From Bradyrhizobium sp. CB1717 (GTDB lineage: Bacteria; Pseudomonadota; Alphaproteobacteria; Rhizobiales; Xanthobacteraceae): DNA of 64,000 nucleotides. The DNA lies in contig NZ_CP121666.1 in assembly GCF_029714325.1 (NCBI RefSeq), forward strand, positions 8,091,001 to 8,155,000, read 5' to 3'. Under the pieces are notes generated by a model that did no database searches, was not told the DNA's origin, and saw only the letters and a program-made list of their open reading frames with translations. Positions 37,782-47,667 of the stretch are shown here, in pieces; the stretch's first letter is position 1; each line of letters begins with the position of its first letter. The translations under genes were made by a program, and so were the position numbers.

Positions 37782-38207
37782 TCATGGCGCGTCGTCTGAG
37801 CGCACGATACCACCTTCGCTTTCCAGCCGACTGATCTGTTTCACGTCCTGGCGAGTGAATTTCAATCGAACGCCGGCCCCCATACTGGCATCCTCATCGA
37901 TAACAACGACCCCAAACCTCTCGAAGGCGCGGATTACAGCTTCGGCATCGCTTTCTGAGTTGAGCCAGGCGCTGCCGCTCACCTCCATGAGGGCTATCCA
38001 TTCAACCGGGATCCCAGCAGCTCCGGCAAACTCCTCCCGACTGACTCCCGCGAGACCGCGCGCGGCCGCAATCAATCGCCCTGTGATCTTGATCGTAGAT
38101 CTCTTATGCACTTCCCCTTGCGCGGGTGAGAATACCGCGTTGTTTTGCTCTTGGAACAAGTCGGTAAATTCTGCGACTGTAGACTGAACTGCCCTCCCGC
38201 GTCGCAT
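37782..38207 (-). CDS. Helix-turn-helix (XRE-like) protein
   Basis: 141 residues. The middle part GRLIAAARGLAGVSREEFAG followed by AAGIPVEWIALMEVSGS resembles an XRE/Cro HTH, and AVIRAFERFGVVVIDEDAS resembles the following segment in short phage-type regulators. The helix-turn-helix is somewhat degenerate. The C-terminus carries a second short segment (KFTRQDVKQISRLESEGG). The first 34 residues may not be translated; an internal start is possible. A local DNA-binding role is plausible. Confidence 0.6.
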   Translation of the reverse strand: MRRGRAVQSTVAEFTDLFQEQNNAVFSPAQGEVHKRSTIKITGRLIAAARGLAGVSREEFAGAAGIPVEWIALMEVSGSAWLNSESDAEAVIRAFERFGVVVIDEDASMGAGVRLKFTRQDVKQISRLESEGGIVRSDDAP

Positions 38208-38686
38208 CTTGGCGCCACCTCATTCCCGGCGTATGGCCATCTGGCGTAGTCCGAAACAAAGTGCCACCCGGCAATCGCGGGCGCGGATGAGGGTACATGC
38301 AGCAGGCTACCTGCAGTCGCCACCGTCGCACGGGCCATGGCAGCGGCAGTGTAAGAAGCGGCGCAGCGCGGTGGAGATCCCAGCAAAGAGTACATCACAT
38401 ACATGCCTCCGCCTATTCTCGTCACGCTACCTAGCAGCGCCGCCCCGACAAGAGACGCCAAACCTCAGCGTCTTTTGAGTAGCTGATCCTGCGAAGAGCA
38501 CCAGTTCCGCGGCATCGACCAAAAGGACTGAGGGGCACCATCGTCACGTCGATCAGCAGCAGAACGTGAGGGCGTTCCCCGAAAGTGAAACGACCAGATC
38601 TCGCCAGTCCGTGATCGCTCTTTGGTAAACCGCGACGACGAGGACTATGACTCGGTTCTCTTTCTCGGGCGGCCGCATTCGGTGAC
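38208..38686. other. Non-coding gap
   Basis: No supported gene. Frames on the reverse strand are short or without family resemblance, and no repeat was recognised. Confidence 0.45.
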
Positions 38687-39573
38687 CTAATGCCTGTGCC
38701 TATGCCGGTGCTCATGCTTGTGCGTGCTCAATTGGGCATGAACGCGGGGACGGTCGAGACCTCCTTCGGAAAGCCAAGTTTCGGTGCTCATCGCGGCCCG
38801 TTCGATCAGCTCGCTGGCCTTCGAGAAATCATACGGCGTTTGGGTCAGCGGACAAAGCGGCGGCACCACAAAATAATCAATGCTATGATCAAGGCCCTGT
38901 AACTCGTTCGTTAGTTGGCGCCCGATCAGCAAGGTCAGTGCATGCAAGGCATTTGCGACGGCCCCGGCTGGCGGCTGCTGCAGAGCGCAGGCGTAGCCGG
39001 TAGGAAGAACGATCAGGCGCCTCGCGCCCCTCGCAACCGCTACGGTGACCGGCGTGTTACTCGATATTGCCCCATCTGCAAGATGGAGGCCGTTGAAGTA
39101 CACTGGCTCAAAAGCCGCCGGAATGGCGGCGCTTGCGATGATGGCTCGCGCTGCTGGACCGTCCGACATCACGACGGTCCCGCCCGTCAAGATGTCGGTC
39201 GCAACGATGTGCAGCGGGATCTTTGCATCCTCCAGATTGCGGTAGCCGAGATTGTCGTCGACCAGCTGGCGCAGCGCATCCGACGAAACAAGGAAGTCCC
39301 TCCGATACAGAAGACCCATCGTGGTCCGCCACGTTAGCGGAAATACATCGCTCCGGCGCAATCCACGCCAGATCGTATCCAGTCGTTGAATCCCTTCGAC
39401 CGTTGGATTACCCGCATAATAGGCGCCATTTAGCGCGCCGACGCTTGAGCCAACGACCATGTCGGCGGCAATGCCACGACTCGCAGCGAGTGCAGCATGC
39501 CGACGTGAATGGCACCCAAGCTGCCCCCGCCTGCGAACACAAATGCGGATCTTGATCGCTCGTGGCTGGCCAC
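38687..39573 (-). pseudogene. Patatin-like phospholipase, frameshifted near its N-terminus
   Basis: The main frame carries VVGSSVGALNGAYYAGNP (nucleophile GxSxG), LRQLVDDNLGYRNLEDAKIP and HLADGAISSNTPVTVA (the DGA of the Ser-Asp dyad). The oxyanion-hole segment FVFAGGGSLGAIHVGMLHSL is just upstream in another frame. The shift falls at about 39480-39495, within two to five codons after MLHSL, and one base would restore SRGIAADMVVGS. Start is probably the GTG at 39573. A histidine-rich end (HKHEHRHRHRH) is unusual. It could be a true mutation or a sequence error; only one lesion is seen. Confidence 0.78.
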
Positions 39574-39735
39574 CGATGCCGGCTCCTACGGTCGGAAAGG
39601 GTTAGCTGCGGCATTGCGCGGCCGCAAAGTCGCGGATTAGAAACATCTTTGCGCGAAGCTCTACAAGCTGAATGGCCCTGAAACGGCTTGAAGCGCGGCA
39701 CAGCGGAGATGGTGGCGGTAACAGGCCAGGTCGTG

Positions 39736-41289
39736 TCAGGGCATCTCGTTTCGCTCCATGGCTAGTTCAGCCTGTAGGCTGACAAGGTCGCGGCACATCG
39801 AAGCGACCGCAAGCACGCGGTCTCTGCGTTTGTATCGCAATAGGCAGTCCCTTGCAGCGATGCTACCGTCGAGAGCAATCTCATCCCACGTCTCGGCATG
39901 TCCCACGTAGTTGATCCTCACGTCGTAATGCGTACTCCAAAAGAACGGCACCGCCTCAAATGCCTCACGCTGTCCTAGCATGTTCCGAGCAGCGGTTTGC
40001 CCTTGACGCTCCGCCACTACCCAATGCTCAACCCGGATATTTTCGCCCGAATGCGGATCGGGCCAGCGCGCGATATCACCCGCCGCATAGATGCCCGCAA
40101 CGCTGGTTTCAAGATAGGCGTTCACCCTAACTCCGCGCTCCAGCGAAAGACGAGCCCGTTCAGCTAGATCGAGTCGCGGGCGCACGCCGACGCCGACGAC
40201 CACAACATCGGCCTCCAACACGCCGCCGCTTTTCAGTTTCGCGCAATTGCCATCGATCTCGGCTACGGTATCACCGAGATGGAAGATAACGCCCTTCGCT
40301 TCGTGCAGCGCGCGTATGAACTCCCCCATATCGGGTCCAAGCACGCGCTCCATCGGCCGTCGCTCCGGCGCGACCACGTGGACCTCGACATCTCTTGCAC
40401 GCAATGCCGCCGCAACCTCGAGGCCGATGAAGCTCGCACCGATCACGATTGCGCGGCGTGCGGCGTTCAGAGATGCAATGATCCCCCGGCAATCCGCAAG
40501 CGAACGCAGCGTATGGACGTGCGGTTGGTCAGCGCCCGGGATCGGAAGCTTCATCGGCTCCGCACCTGTCGCGAGCAGTAAGCGGTCGAAGGGAATATCG
40601 TCGCCACCTGCGACGACGACGGAGCGCGCCTTGGTATCGATCGAGAGAACCTCCGTATTGAGCCGCAGATCGATACCGGCTTCAGCATAGAAGCTGCCTG
40701 AACCCAACGGCAACCATTCTTCGGGCGCGCTGCCAGCGAGATATTCCTTTGATAGGTTCGGGCGATCGACTGGCGACACGGTATCGTTGCTCAGCATGAC
40801 AATGCTGCCGCGGAACTCCTGCCGCCTCAGCATCTCCGCCGCACCGAAGCCGGCCGCGCCGCCTCCGACGATCACGATCCGGTCCGGTGTATCAACGGGT
40901 CCCTTACCGCGCGCCTTAGACTGTTCGCGCTTTCTCCGAACGAAAATGCGATCTCCCTCGTAGTCGACCTGCCAGACCATGACCGGGGTGAGTGCCGGCG
41001 CGCGGATTGCTTCGCCGGTCCGCAAATCGAAACAGGCATGGTGCCAGGGGCAGCGGACGCTCTCGCCGACCACGAGCCCTTCGGCCAAGGGTCCGTGATA
41101 GTGACTGCAATGGGCGTCGATGGCAAATATCTCTATGCCGGAGCGTACTAACAAAACATCCTGATCGCCTACATGCCCGAGCAGGGTCTCCCTCGTGAAC
41201 ATGCTCAGCGCGATGCCTTCCGTAAGGTCTGGCCCAATGGGCTTTGCTCTTTCTTCCACCAGTTTCGCTCCTTCAAAGGCCGCCATCAA
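39736..41289 (-). CDS. Rieske-domain FAD-dependent oxidoreductase (AIF/ferredoxin-reductase type)
   Basis: 517 residues. N-terminal Rieske [2Fe-2S] domain (about 20-115) with CSHYHGPL and [14 protein letters not shown], i.e. C-x-H and C-x2-H. Then a Rossmann FAD domain from [17 protein letters not shown], a second NAD(P)-binding motif [17 protein letters not shown] and the FAD-binding [15 protein letters not shown]. This is the layout of AIFL-type and rhodocoxin-like reductases. It overlaps folE by four bases, so the two are one operon. Electron partner unknown. Confidence 0.92.
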   Translation of the reverse strand: MMAAFEGAKLVEERAKPIGPDLTEGIALSMFTRETLLGHVGDQDVLLVRSGIEIFAIDAHCSHYHGPLAEGLVVGESVRCPWHHACFDLRTGEAIRAPALTPVMVWQVDYEGDRIFVRRKREQSKARGKGPVDTPDRIVIVGGGAAGFGAAEMLRRQEFRGSIVMLSNDTVSPVDRPNLSKEYLAGSAPEEWLPLGSGSFYAEAGIDLRLNTEVLSIDTKARSVVVAGGDDIPFDRLLLATGAEPMKLPIPGADQPHVHTLRSLADCRGIIASLNAARRAIVIGASFIGLEVAAALRARDVEVHVVAPERRPMERVLGPDMGEFIRALHEAKGVIFHLGDTVAEIDGNCAKLKSGGVLEADVVVVGVGVRPRLDLAERARLSLERGVRVNAYLETSVAGIYAAGDIARWPDPHSGENIRVEHWVVAERQGQTAARNMLGQREAFEAVPFFWSTHYDVRINYVGHAETWDEIALDGSIAARDCLLRYKRRDRVLAVASMCRDLVSLQAELAMERNEMP

Positions 41290-41900
41290 GCGGCCATGCC
41301 GAGAAACTCCCGGCGTGTCAGGGTGCTGTCGCGGAAGCAGCCCAACATTCGGCTGGTGACCAGATCGGTGCCGGGCTTGTGCACGCCGCGGGTGGTCATG
41401 CAGTGATGCGTTGCCTTGATGATTACGCCAAGGCCCCGCGGCTTAAGCACATCGTTTATGGTGTTGGCGATTTGCGCCGTCATCCGCTCCTGAATCTGCA
41501 GGCGCTTGGCATATACGTCGATTACGCGGGCGAGCTTGGAGATCCCGACCACGCGCCCATCCGGGATATAGGCCACCCAGGCCCGGCCGATGATAGGTGC
41601 AATGTGGTGCTCGCAATGACTTTCGAAGCGAATGTCCCGCAGGACGATCATCTCGTCGTACCCCTCGATCTCCTCGAAGGTCTTCTCCAGAATCTCGGCC
41701 GGATCCTGGCCATAGCCCGAGAAGGATTCCTCCAACGAACGGGTCACGCGAGCCGGCGTTTCGACCAGGCCGTTTCGGTCGGGATCCTCGCCGGTCCATC
41801 GGATGATGGTCCGTACCGCTGCCTCGACTTCCGCTCGACTTGGCCTTTGGGTCTCCGGTTGCGGCACTTCTCGGTTCAGAATATGCACCTTTGGATTCAT
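41286..41900 (-). CDS. folE: GTP cyclohydrolase I
   Basis: 204 residues. Converts GTP to dihydroneopterin triphosphate, the first step of folate, pterin and some queuosine routes. Visible are [18 protein letters not shown] with the zinc-ligand C and H's, [20 protein letters not shown], and the second zinc part [16 protein letters not shown]. Start at MNPKVHILN with an AGAGGGA ribosome binding site; the longer frame lacks one. Co-transcription with a Rieske/FAD reductase is unusual. A dyad copy lies 290 bp upstream. Confidence 0.94.
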   Translation of the reverse strand: MNPKVHILNREVPQPETQRPSRAEVEAAVRTIIRWTGEDPDRNGLVETPARVTRSLEESFSGYGQDPAEILEKTFEEIEGYDEMIVLRDIRFESHCEHHIAPIIGRAWVAYIPDGRVVGISKLARVIDVYAKRLQIQERMTAQIANTINDVLKPRGLGVIIKATHHCMTTRGVHKPGTDLVTSRMLGCFRDSTLTRREFLGMAA

Positions 41901-42189
41901 CGGCATTCCCTCTAAGGCGGTCGAAGCGAGGCCTTGGCTCACATGATGGAGTTCATTGGATGGTCCGTGAGCACAAAAGTTCCCGAACTTACGTAGACTG
42001 ACGAGCGGTGCAGAATGATGAGGTCACGTCTCGCAAGATGCACCGGCAATCGACAAGTCGATCCTCTCACTCGGTTGTTTCGGACCGCTGCCGTTTAGCG
42101 AGAGAGCTTCGGCCGCGAAACACCTTTGGACCTCATTGAAGATCAACTGGCCTTAGGCTCTGCCCATCGTGAGCCGAACGATTACTCCA

Positions 42190-42209
42190 GACAAACGAAT
42201 TTGCCTGTG
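42190..42209 (-). promoter_or_regulatory. Copy of the recurring AATTCGTTTGTC dyad
   Basis: On the reverse strand CACAGGCAAATTCGTTTGTC. The distance to folE (290 bp) is greater than for other copies, so its target may instead be a short unseen transcript. Confidence 0.5.
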
Positions 42210-42299
42210 ACTTGAGGACAACGTTCATGCTCCATGTTTGGAAATTGTCGCGGAAGTCCAGCACGATCTCTTACTGATGCGTTCTGTGTGGCGCGGTGT

Positions 42300-42545
42300 A
42301 AGGACAGGCTGGCAGCTGCGCTCGACGGCGTGCTGGATCTGTTCGCCGTCCGCATTCTGCCCTTCGAACCCGCCGCGGCGCGGCGCTATGCCAAACTCGC
42401 CGAAGGCGCGCGCCAGAAGAGGCTTGCCCACACCCGAGGGCTACCTCGCCGCGACGCCGCCGCGCATGGTTCGCCGTAGTACCGCGCGACAGGAGTGCGT
42501 GCAATGCCGCCGGTCTGACGATGATCGATCCCTGGATGTGACCAG
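42300..42545 (+). pseudogene. VapC (PIN-domain toxin) relic
   Basis: The frame reads KDRLAAALDGVLDLFAVRIL, PFEPAAARRYAKLAEGARQK, then in another frame GLPTPEGYLAATPPR and lastly the bases for LTMIDPWM before a stop. This is the C-terminal half of a VapC toxin (typical pattern RILPFD..AARRYAELA..AR..G...PTPDGYIAAIA...AG...I.PW). The N-terminus with the first PIN aspartate is missing and the frame shifts at about 42.41 kb. No antitoxin gene is left. The 370 bp after it hold nothing I can assign. Confidence 0.68.
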
Positions 42546-42917
42546 CTGACAGCGTCACCGTGACCGCAGAAACCGCGACGAATTGCTGATCGGGGTGACC
42601 CCGCTTCCGGTGCTCGCCGGCGCCTCGGCTTACAATCGCTCTCTGATTCGCTTGATCGCGGTATACCGCGCCGACCAGGATGTACCGTATACGAGATCCA
42701 ACGCGGTAAGACGAACCACATCGCAATGCACAGGCGCGACCTTGGAAAAGACTATTGGCTGAGAGCCGCACCCATCGCCGGACGGCGGATGCGCCGGTTG
42801 AAGAGACCGCGCTCGTTGTCGTCCACGCTGCTCACACTGCGAATATCCTCGACTGGCGCAACACGAAAGATGTCTTTGATCATCTCGAGCTGAGGATGAC
42901 TATCAGGCAAGCGTCGG

Positions 42918-43766
42918 TTATTTTGCTTCCAATTTTGCGACCGAGCGCAACACTGTGAGCGCTGCACCCAATGTAGCCGCATCCACGTTCGTCGAGTGCG
43001 TTGCATAGACCGGGAAAGAGAAGTGAGGCGCACCAGGGACCAGATGGAGTTTCCCTGTTGCTAGATGAGGCTGAACGGCATGCATTCGGAAGTAGCCGGA
43101 CCCCCCCTCCCGCAGAACATAGTCAAGGGCCAGAGGACCAAGGTTGGCCACCATGCTGGGGGTCGTATCCGGAAAACTTACCGCGTGATGAAGCGAAAAA
43201 TCCGGTCCCCATTCGACGTGGACATATCCGGGATCATCTGCGCGATATGTTCTGGGGTCGGTTGTTACCAGTACGAGCTCTTCCTCGATTAGCAGGTCGA
43301 TCTCCAGACCAGGTCGATGCTGCGGCGCGTACATGATCGCGATGTCCACGAGTCCGGCCGCTACGTGCGTGATTAGATCTTGAGGAACGTCAACGTGCAC
43401 GCGAAGCGCAATGTCTGGGTGTGAGCGCCGCATCTTTCTGACCCATTCGAGCAGAAGCGGCTGCCACAAACTGACCTCGCTTCCAACCGTCAGAACTGCG
43501 CGGTGTCCTTCAGGTACCGCGACCTGCTGTTTTGCGCGCTGCCACAACTGTACGAATGTCGGAGCGTAGCGGAGGAACTGTTCACCGGCCGGGGTAAGGC
43601 TTGCGCCGGCCTTATTGCGAACGAAAAGGGGGCGTCCGAGCTGCTGCTCAAGGAGGCGCACACGTGCACTAACCGTAGTTTGTGCGACATGCAACCGGTC
43701 GGCAGCTTTGATGAAGCTCCCCGTGGAGACGATCTCTATGAAAGTTCTGGCGAGCTCGATGTCCAT
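42918..43766 (-). CDS. LysR-family transcriptional regulator
   Basis: 282 residues. N-terminal winged HTH (residues 1-60): ELARTFIEIVSTGSFIKAAD, RLHVAQTTVSARVRLLEQQL, GRPLFVR. The effector domain follows with GHRAVLTVGSEVSLWQPLLL and later GLVDIAIMYAPQ. It is divergent from the cytochrome c gene, with one dyad copy in the 180 bp between. LysR genes often control the divergent neighbour, so cytochrome c is a plausible target. Effector unknown. Confidence 0.9.
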   Translation of the reverse strand: MDIELARTFIEIVSTGSFIKAADRLHVAQTTVSARVRLLEQQLGRPLFVRNKAGASLTPAGEQFLRYAPTFVQLWQRAKQQVAVPEGHRAVLTVGSEVSLWQPLLLEWVRKMRRSHPDIALRVHVDVPQDLITHVAAGLVDIAIMYAPQHRPGLEIDLLIEEELVLVTTDPRTYRADDPGYVHVEWGPDFSLHHAVSFPDTTPSMVANLGPLALDYVLREGGSGYFRMHAVQPHLATGKLHLVPGAPHFSFPVYATHSTNVDAATLGAALTVLRSVAKLEAK

Positions 43767-43796
43767 GGTTTCATAGCATAATCAATGAGGACAAAT

Positions 43797-43816
43797 GTCA
43801 ATGAAATTCGTTTGTC
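43797..43816 (+). promoter_or_regulatory. Copy of the recurring AATTCGTTTGTC dyad
   Basis: GTCAATGAAATTCGTTTGTC. It lies between the divergent lysR and cytochrome c genes, 30 bp before the lysR start and 128 bp before the cytochrome c start. Confidence 0.66.
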
Positions 43817-43944
43817 TGCTCTACTACTCAATGGGAGGGTAGCGCTCACCAAACGAGCGACCGCGCGCGGCCCTGACTAGCCGGCAACAGACACTCAATC
43901 CGCGCAATAAAGGTTGGCGGTCGGGACTGTCGAGGACGAAGAAG

Positions 43945-44361
43945 TTGAACCCAATCTCGACGCTGGTGCTTACGCTTATGTTTATCGCAGCCGCGTCAGC
44001 GCGAGGCCAGGCTGCTGCCATCCCCCCTTCGGGCAGCCCGGACGCCGGTGCATTGGTCTTTAAGAAATGCATGGCCTGTCATCAGATCGGCCCTAACGCT
44101 CAAAATGGAATTGCGCCAGTGCTGAATGGAGTCGTTGGCCGGCCGGCCGGGCAATACCCAAACTATAGCTATTCATCGGCGAATAAGAACTCAGGGTTGG
44201 TGTGGGACGAGCGGACGTTAGCCGCTTATCTCCGGGCGCCGACCACAGTCGTGCCTGGCACAAAGATGATCTTCTCTGGCCTGAAGAAAAGTCAGGAAAT
44301 ATCGGACGTCATCGCATACCTGAAACAATTCGCCGCAGATGGCAAGCAGGTTAGCCGATGA
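43945..44361 (+). CDS. Class I c-type cytochrome (periplasmic)
   Basis: 138 residues with a signal peptide (residues 1-24). Haem-binding CMACHQIGPNAQNGIAP and the axial methionine in VPGTKMIFSGLKK give the cytochrome c2/c550 type, with ISDVIAYLKQF as the C-terminal helix. The start is a TTG (LNPIST) after a GAGG-like ribosome binding site; an ATG at residue 12 would cut the signal peptide. Probably an electron carrier for the oxidases. Confidence 0.92.
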   Translation: MNPISTLVLTLMFIAAASARGQAAAIPPSGSPDAGALVFKKCMACHQIGPNAQNGIAPVLNGVVGRPAGQYPNYSYSSANKNSGLVWDERTLAAYLRAPTTVVPGTKMIFSGLKKSQEISDVIAYLKQFAADGKQVSR

Positions 44362-44952
44362 TCGATCCGCGTGGGAGGGTCCCGCGACTTACTTGGTCCT
44401 TAAAGGAAAGAACCAGCCATGGATCAGCAGCCAGACACCTTCGGCGAAGCGATCCGCGTGTTCACGACCGGGAACGATCTTCAGCAGGGAATGGCGAACG
44501 TTAGAATCTGGATTCTACCGATCCGAACTAAGTTTACTCGCCAACGGAGGTGGCGGCGACCGAAGCGCTTGGCGGCGGCTTTGCGAATATACGAGCCGCC
44601 GAAGACTACCGTGCCGCGAGCAACATATGTCTCGCCTGAGACCATTGGCGAGGCTCAAGGTGACATGGTGGGTGGCCTCGTCGCGCCACGCGTGAGAAAG
44701 TTATTGTCAAGTTGTCTCACCTCGCACCCTTGAACGTTTCGGGGGCAAAATGAAAAAGGGAAGGAGCGGCTGATGGCTGAACCGCGGCATCGCCGGCTTC
44801 CGCTTGATCGACGGCATGCTGGCCTCCACAATTCAGCAAATCGACAAAGGGCATTGAGGCATTGGTCAAGCCAGCACACCCGAAGCGAGACGAGACACGG
44901 AACGTGAGGCTGCCGCAACGGTTGTCATAACAACCAAGGAGGAAGGAACGAT
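44362..44952. other. Stretch with a doubtful frame
   Basis: A 104-codon frame from 44419 (MDQQPDTFGEAIRVFTTGND) has a ribosome binding site-like AAGGAAAG but a low-complexity middle and no family. It may be a relic. Nothing else is seen. Confidence 0.4.
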
Positions 44953-45237
44953 ATGCGCGGAACAGCGATACTGGTGGTAGGCGCTGCGCTTATTGGAGAT
45001 GTCGCGCTTGCACAAACGTCATCTTCCAATTCTGATCCCACCGACAATCCGGCCGCTAACTCGGCCGCCAGTAACCCGACTACAGCTGCGCCGAACCAAC
45101 CTCAGCCACAAGGTCATCCTGGGCCTATTGATACGACGTCCGGCGGTACGCCGGCATCGAGCCCCCAGGGGGATTCGCCGCCCGGAATGCAGCCTCGCCC
45201 CAACGATCGTAACGACGGCGTCACTCCGAAGAAATGA
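44953..45237 (+). CDS. Secreted Pro/Asn/Thr-rich small protein
   Basis: 94 residues: signal peptide (ILVVGAALIGDVALAQ) followed by a low-complexity polar segment rich in Ser, Asn, Pro and Gly (NPTTAAPNQPQPQGHP and DTTSGGTPASSPQGDSPPG). A very strong ribosome binding site (AAGGAGGAAGG) precedes the ATG. It looks like an extracytoplasmic disordered protein. No family known. Confidence 0.65.
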   Translation: MRGTAILVVGAALIGDVALAQTSSSNSDPTDNPAANSAASNPTTAAPNQPQPQGHPGPIDTTSGGTPASSPQGDSPPGMQPRPNDRNDGVTPKK

Positions 45238-45304
45238 CCGAGCAGTTCTGTGCGTCAAGTTCAGCAAAATCGATCATGGGGCCGGTTGAGTCATTCCCTC
45301 GGAG

Positions 45305-45355
45305 CCGCCGTCGCTGGCCTCACCCAGAAGCGCACCGGGTGAGCGACTGCGGCGG
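45305..45355 (+). terminator. GC-rich hairpin after the secreted-protein gene
   Basis: A stem with CCGCCG..TCGCT..CTCACCC pairs with GGGTGAGCGA..CGGCGG. No T-run follows, so it may be a weak or factor-dependent terminator or an end of the IS copy next to it. Confidence 0.3.
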
Positions 45356-45394
45356 AAGGGCTGGCGCGCATCCCCTTGGTGGGCCTGAGCGTTG

Positions 45395-46468
45395 TCAGGC
45401 CGCCTGGCGTAGTGCCTCCTTGTGTTCCTTCAGCAGGTTCATGTTAGGCAGCGATGATCCTCGAGCCAGGTCTTGTGGTGCTCGGCGGTGAAGCGCGCAC
45501 CAGCCGCAAGCAACTCTCGGCATTGGGGAAGGCCGAACCACGTAGGTCCGCCGCCGGATCTCCTCATTGAAGCGCTCCAACATGTTGGTCGACTTCATGT
45601 GCCTGCGGTGCGCTGGCGGCAGGCCGGAAGTAGGTGAGAGCCTCGCCGATGTTCTCTTACCCAGCCGGTGAGCTTGGGGGATTTGCCTCCCCATTTGGCG
45701 AGCCAAGCCGCCATATCGCGCCGCACCTCCGAGAGGTCGCGCCGATCGTACATCCAGTGCAACTCGAGCAGGCAATCGTCATTGAGCCTTCGTCGATGGC
45801 GAATTGATCGAGGCGTCAGCCGGCGCACTTCCTGCGCAATGCGCTCAACTATGTGCCGCGCAAGGTCGACGAAACATAACCGCGCTGCCAGAACACACCG
45901 GTGAGAACTTCGGGGATTGCCTTCCATAAGCAAATGGTCTTCGGAGACGACGAACTCGACTCATGCAAGGCCACGAGAATCAAGCCCTTCCAAAAACTCT
46001 TTCCAGCTCGATCGAGCTCTCCGGCTGGCGAGGTCGACCGCGAGCACGTGGACCGGCCTTCCCCGTCGACGCCGATCGCGATCAGCACCGCGTGGCTGGC
46101 AATGATCCTATCTTCCCGGATCTGCTCGTAACGGGCGTCTAGGATCAGATAGGGAAATGGCTCTCTCAGCCCGCGTTCGTAGGAGGCTTTCAGAGGCATC
46201 CAGCCGCTTGTCGATCGCGCTGATCGCTGACAAGAAGGCTTGGCCGACCAGGTCTTCGATGACCTGCTTCCTTCCGGGTCGAGACGCCCCTGCACGTACA
46301 TCTCGGCGAAAGCCGCAACCAGCGCCTTCTCCGACGGCTGATAGCGCTCAAACATCGGCTTTGGGCATCTCCTGCACAGCGGCCTCGATCAGTGGCTTGA
46401 GGAACTCCTTTCCGACGCCAAAGCTGTTTGACGGCAGAGACATCCGTCGTAGTCTTCGTCACGGTCAT
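45395..46468 (-). pseudogene. IS256-type (mutator) transposase, broken
   Basis: The start MTVTKTTTDVS is followed in other frames by MFERYQPSEKALVAAFAEMY, VQGRLDPEG..., ASYERGLREPFPYLILDARY with the first catalytic Asp region, then EQIREDRIIASHAVLIAIGV. Further pieces are LHWMYDRRDLSEVRRDMAAW and MKSTNMLERFNEEIRRRTYV near the end. These are IS256-family landmarks in at least four frames. No terminal repeats are certain. The copy is inactive. Confidence 0.85.
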
Positions 46469-46595
46469 GGTCCCTTGGTCCTTCTAGAGGCTCGTCGCCC
46501 TCGATCTCTTCGCGGCTTCAACCGAGTAGTCGACGGCCGCAGTATTCGACGGCGTTGCGCTAAGACCTATGAGGGCCGCAACGTTCTTCTCGCGG

Positions 46596-47609
46596 CTATT
46601 CCGCCGGAGTGGCGGCCGACTGCCGCTGGCTCTCGTTCGGTCCGGTTCGCGCCTGCTCTTCCTCAAGCCACAGATTGTGGTGTTCCTTGGCCCAATTTAC
46701 ATCGACGGTGCCACTTCCCATCGCTTCGAACGCACCTTCCATGCCCACTGTACCGATATAGATGTGCCCGATCATAGCAGCCACGAAAAACACGGCGACG
46801 ATGGCGTGAGCAATCTGAGCGACCTGCATGCTGGCGACGTCGGTCCCATAGAATGGAAACATCAAGACATAGCCACTAGCAGCCACAGCGGCGCCACCGA
46901 GAACGACGATCCAATAGATCATCTTCTGACCAGCGTTGAACCGGTAAGCCGGCGGATGATCATGACCGACGATGCCGCCACCCCTCCTCAGCCATTCCAC
47001 ATCGACCCGATTGGGGATATTTCCCGCGATCCACATGAGAAATATCAAGAATACACCGATCGTGAATGGAAAGCTTAGATAGTTATGGGCATACTTTGCC
47101 GATTGCGACCAGGCTGTAAACGGCTCCGGGCCGATGAGAGGCAACAGTAGCGGCTTGCCGAAGGTTATGTTGAGCCCCGAAAGGGCGAGAATGATGAAAC
47201 AGGTGGCCGTCACCCAGTGCACGAACCGTTCAAAGCCATTGAACCGCACGACGGTACGGCCCGATCGCCCACTCTCGATCTTCACCATGCCGCGCCAGAG
47301 ATAGAAGCCAACGAGAACGGCCAGAATACCGATGATGACGAGGCTCCCGATCCAGCGCAGCGTCACCTCGTGGAAATGGCGCCAATCTCGACCGGCAGGC
47401 TGCTCGATCGTGCAGGCCTTCTGATCAGGTATGGTACAGCGACCAGAGATACGATTCTGCTCTTGGAATAGTTGACCTTCCTTCACTGCGCTCGCCTGAG
47501 GGTTGACCGACGTTGGTTGCTGTGCGCTCGCGGACTGCGCGCCAAACGCTATTACGAGGAATGCCAGCGCTCCAACGATGACGCGGAATTTGGTGGCAAC
47601 AACCATCAT
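46596..47609 (-). CDS. fdoI: Formate dehydrogenase cytochrome b556 subunit
   Basis: 337 residues. A signal-like helix at the N-terminus and a periplasmic stretch precede the cytochrome-b body, with helices from WIGSLVIIGILAVLVGFYLW on. Histidines for haem are seen in FERFVHWVTATCFIILALSG, YAHNYLSFPFTIG and MIGHIYIGTVGMEGAFEAMG. It passes electrons from the Fe-S subunit to quinone. The long N-terminal extension (about 90 residues before the first core helix) resembles the alphaproteobacterial type. Last gene of the fdo set, 60 bp after fdoH. Confidence 0.9.
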   Translation of the reverse strand: MMVVATKFRVIVGALAFLVIAFGAQSASAQQPTSVNPQASAVKEGQLFQEQNRISGRCTIPDQKACTIEQPAGRDWRHFHEVTLRWIGSLVIIGILAVLVGFYLWRGMVKIESGRSGRTVVRFNGFERFVHWVTATCFIILALSGLNITFGKPLLLPLIGPEPFTAWSQSAKYAHNYLSFPFTIGVFLIFLMWIAGNIPNRVDVEWLRRGGGIVGHDHPPAYRFNAGQKMIYWIVVLGGAAVAASGYVLMFPFYGTDVASMQVAQIAHAIVAVFFVAAMIGHIYIGTVGMEGAFEAMGSGTVDVNWAKEHHNLWLEEEQARTGPNESQRQSAATPAE

Positions 47610-47667
47610 CTCATATCCTCCTGAGGCTCGTCTCGAACGCAGCCAAGCCGTGACCGCCGCGCTAGGA

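Noticed and set aside
42546..42917. Possible transporter-like relic (VLAGASAY) after the VapC relic
   Set aside because: Too short and without a second matching segment to assign.
44419..44733. 104-codon frame after the cytochrome c gene
   Set aside because: Low complexity and without family resemblance; likely relic.
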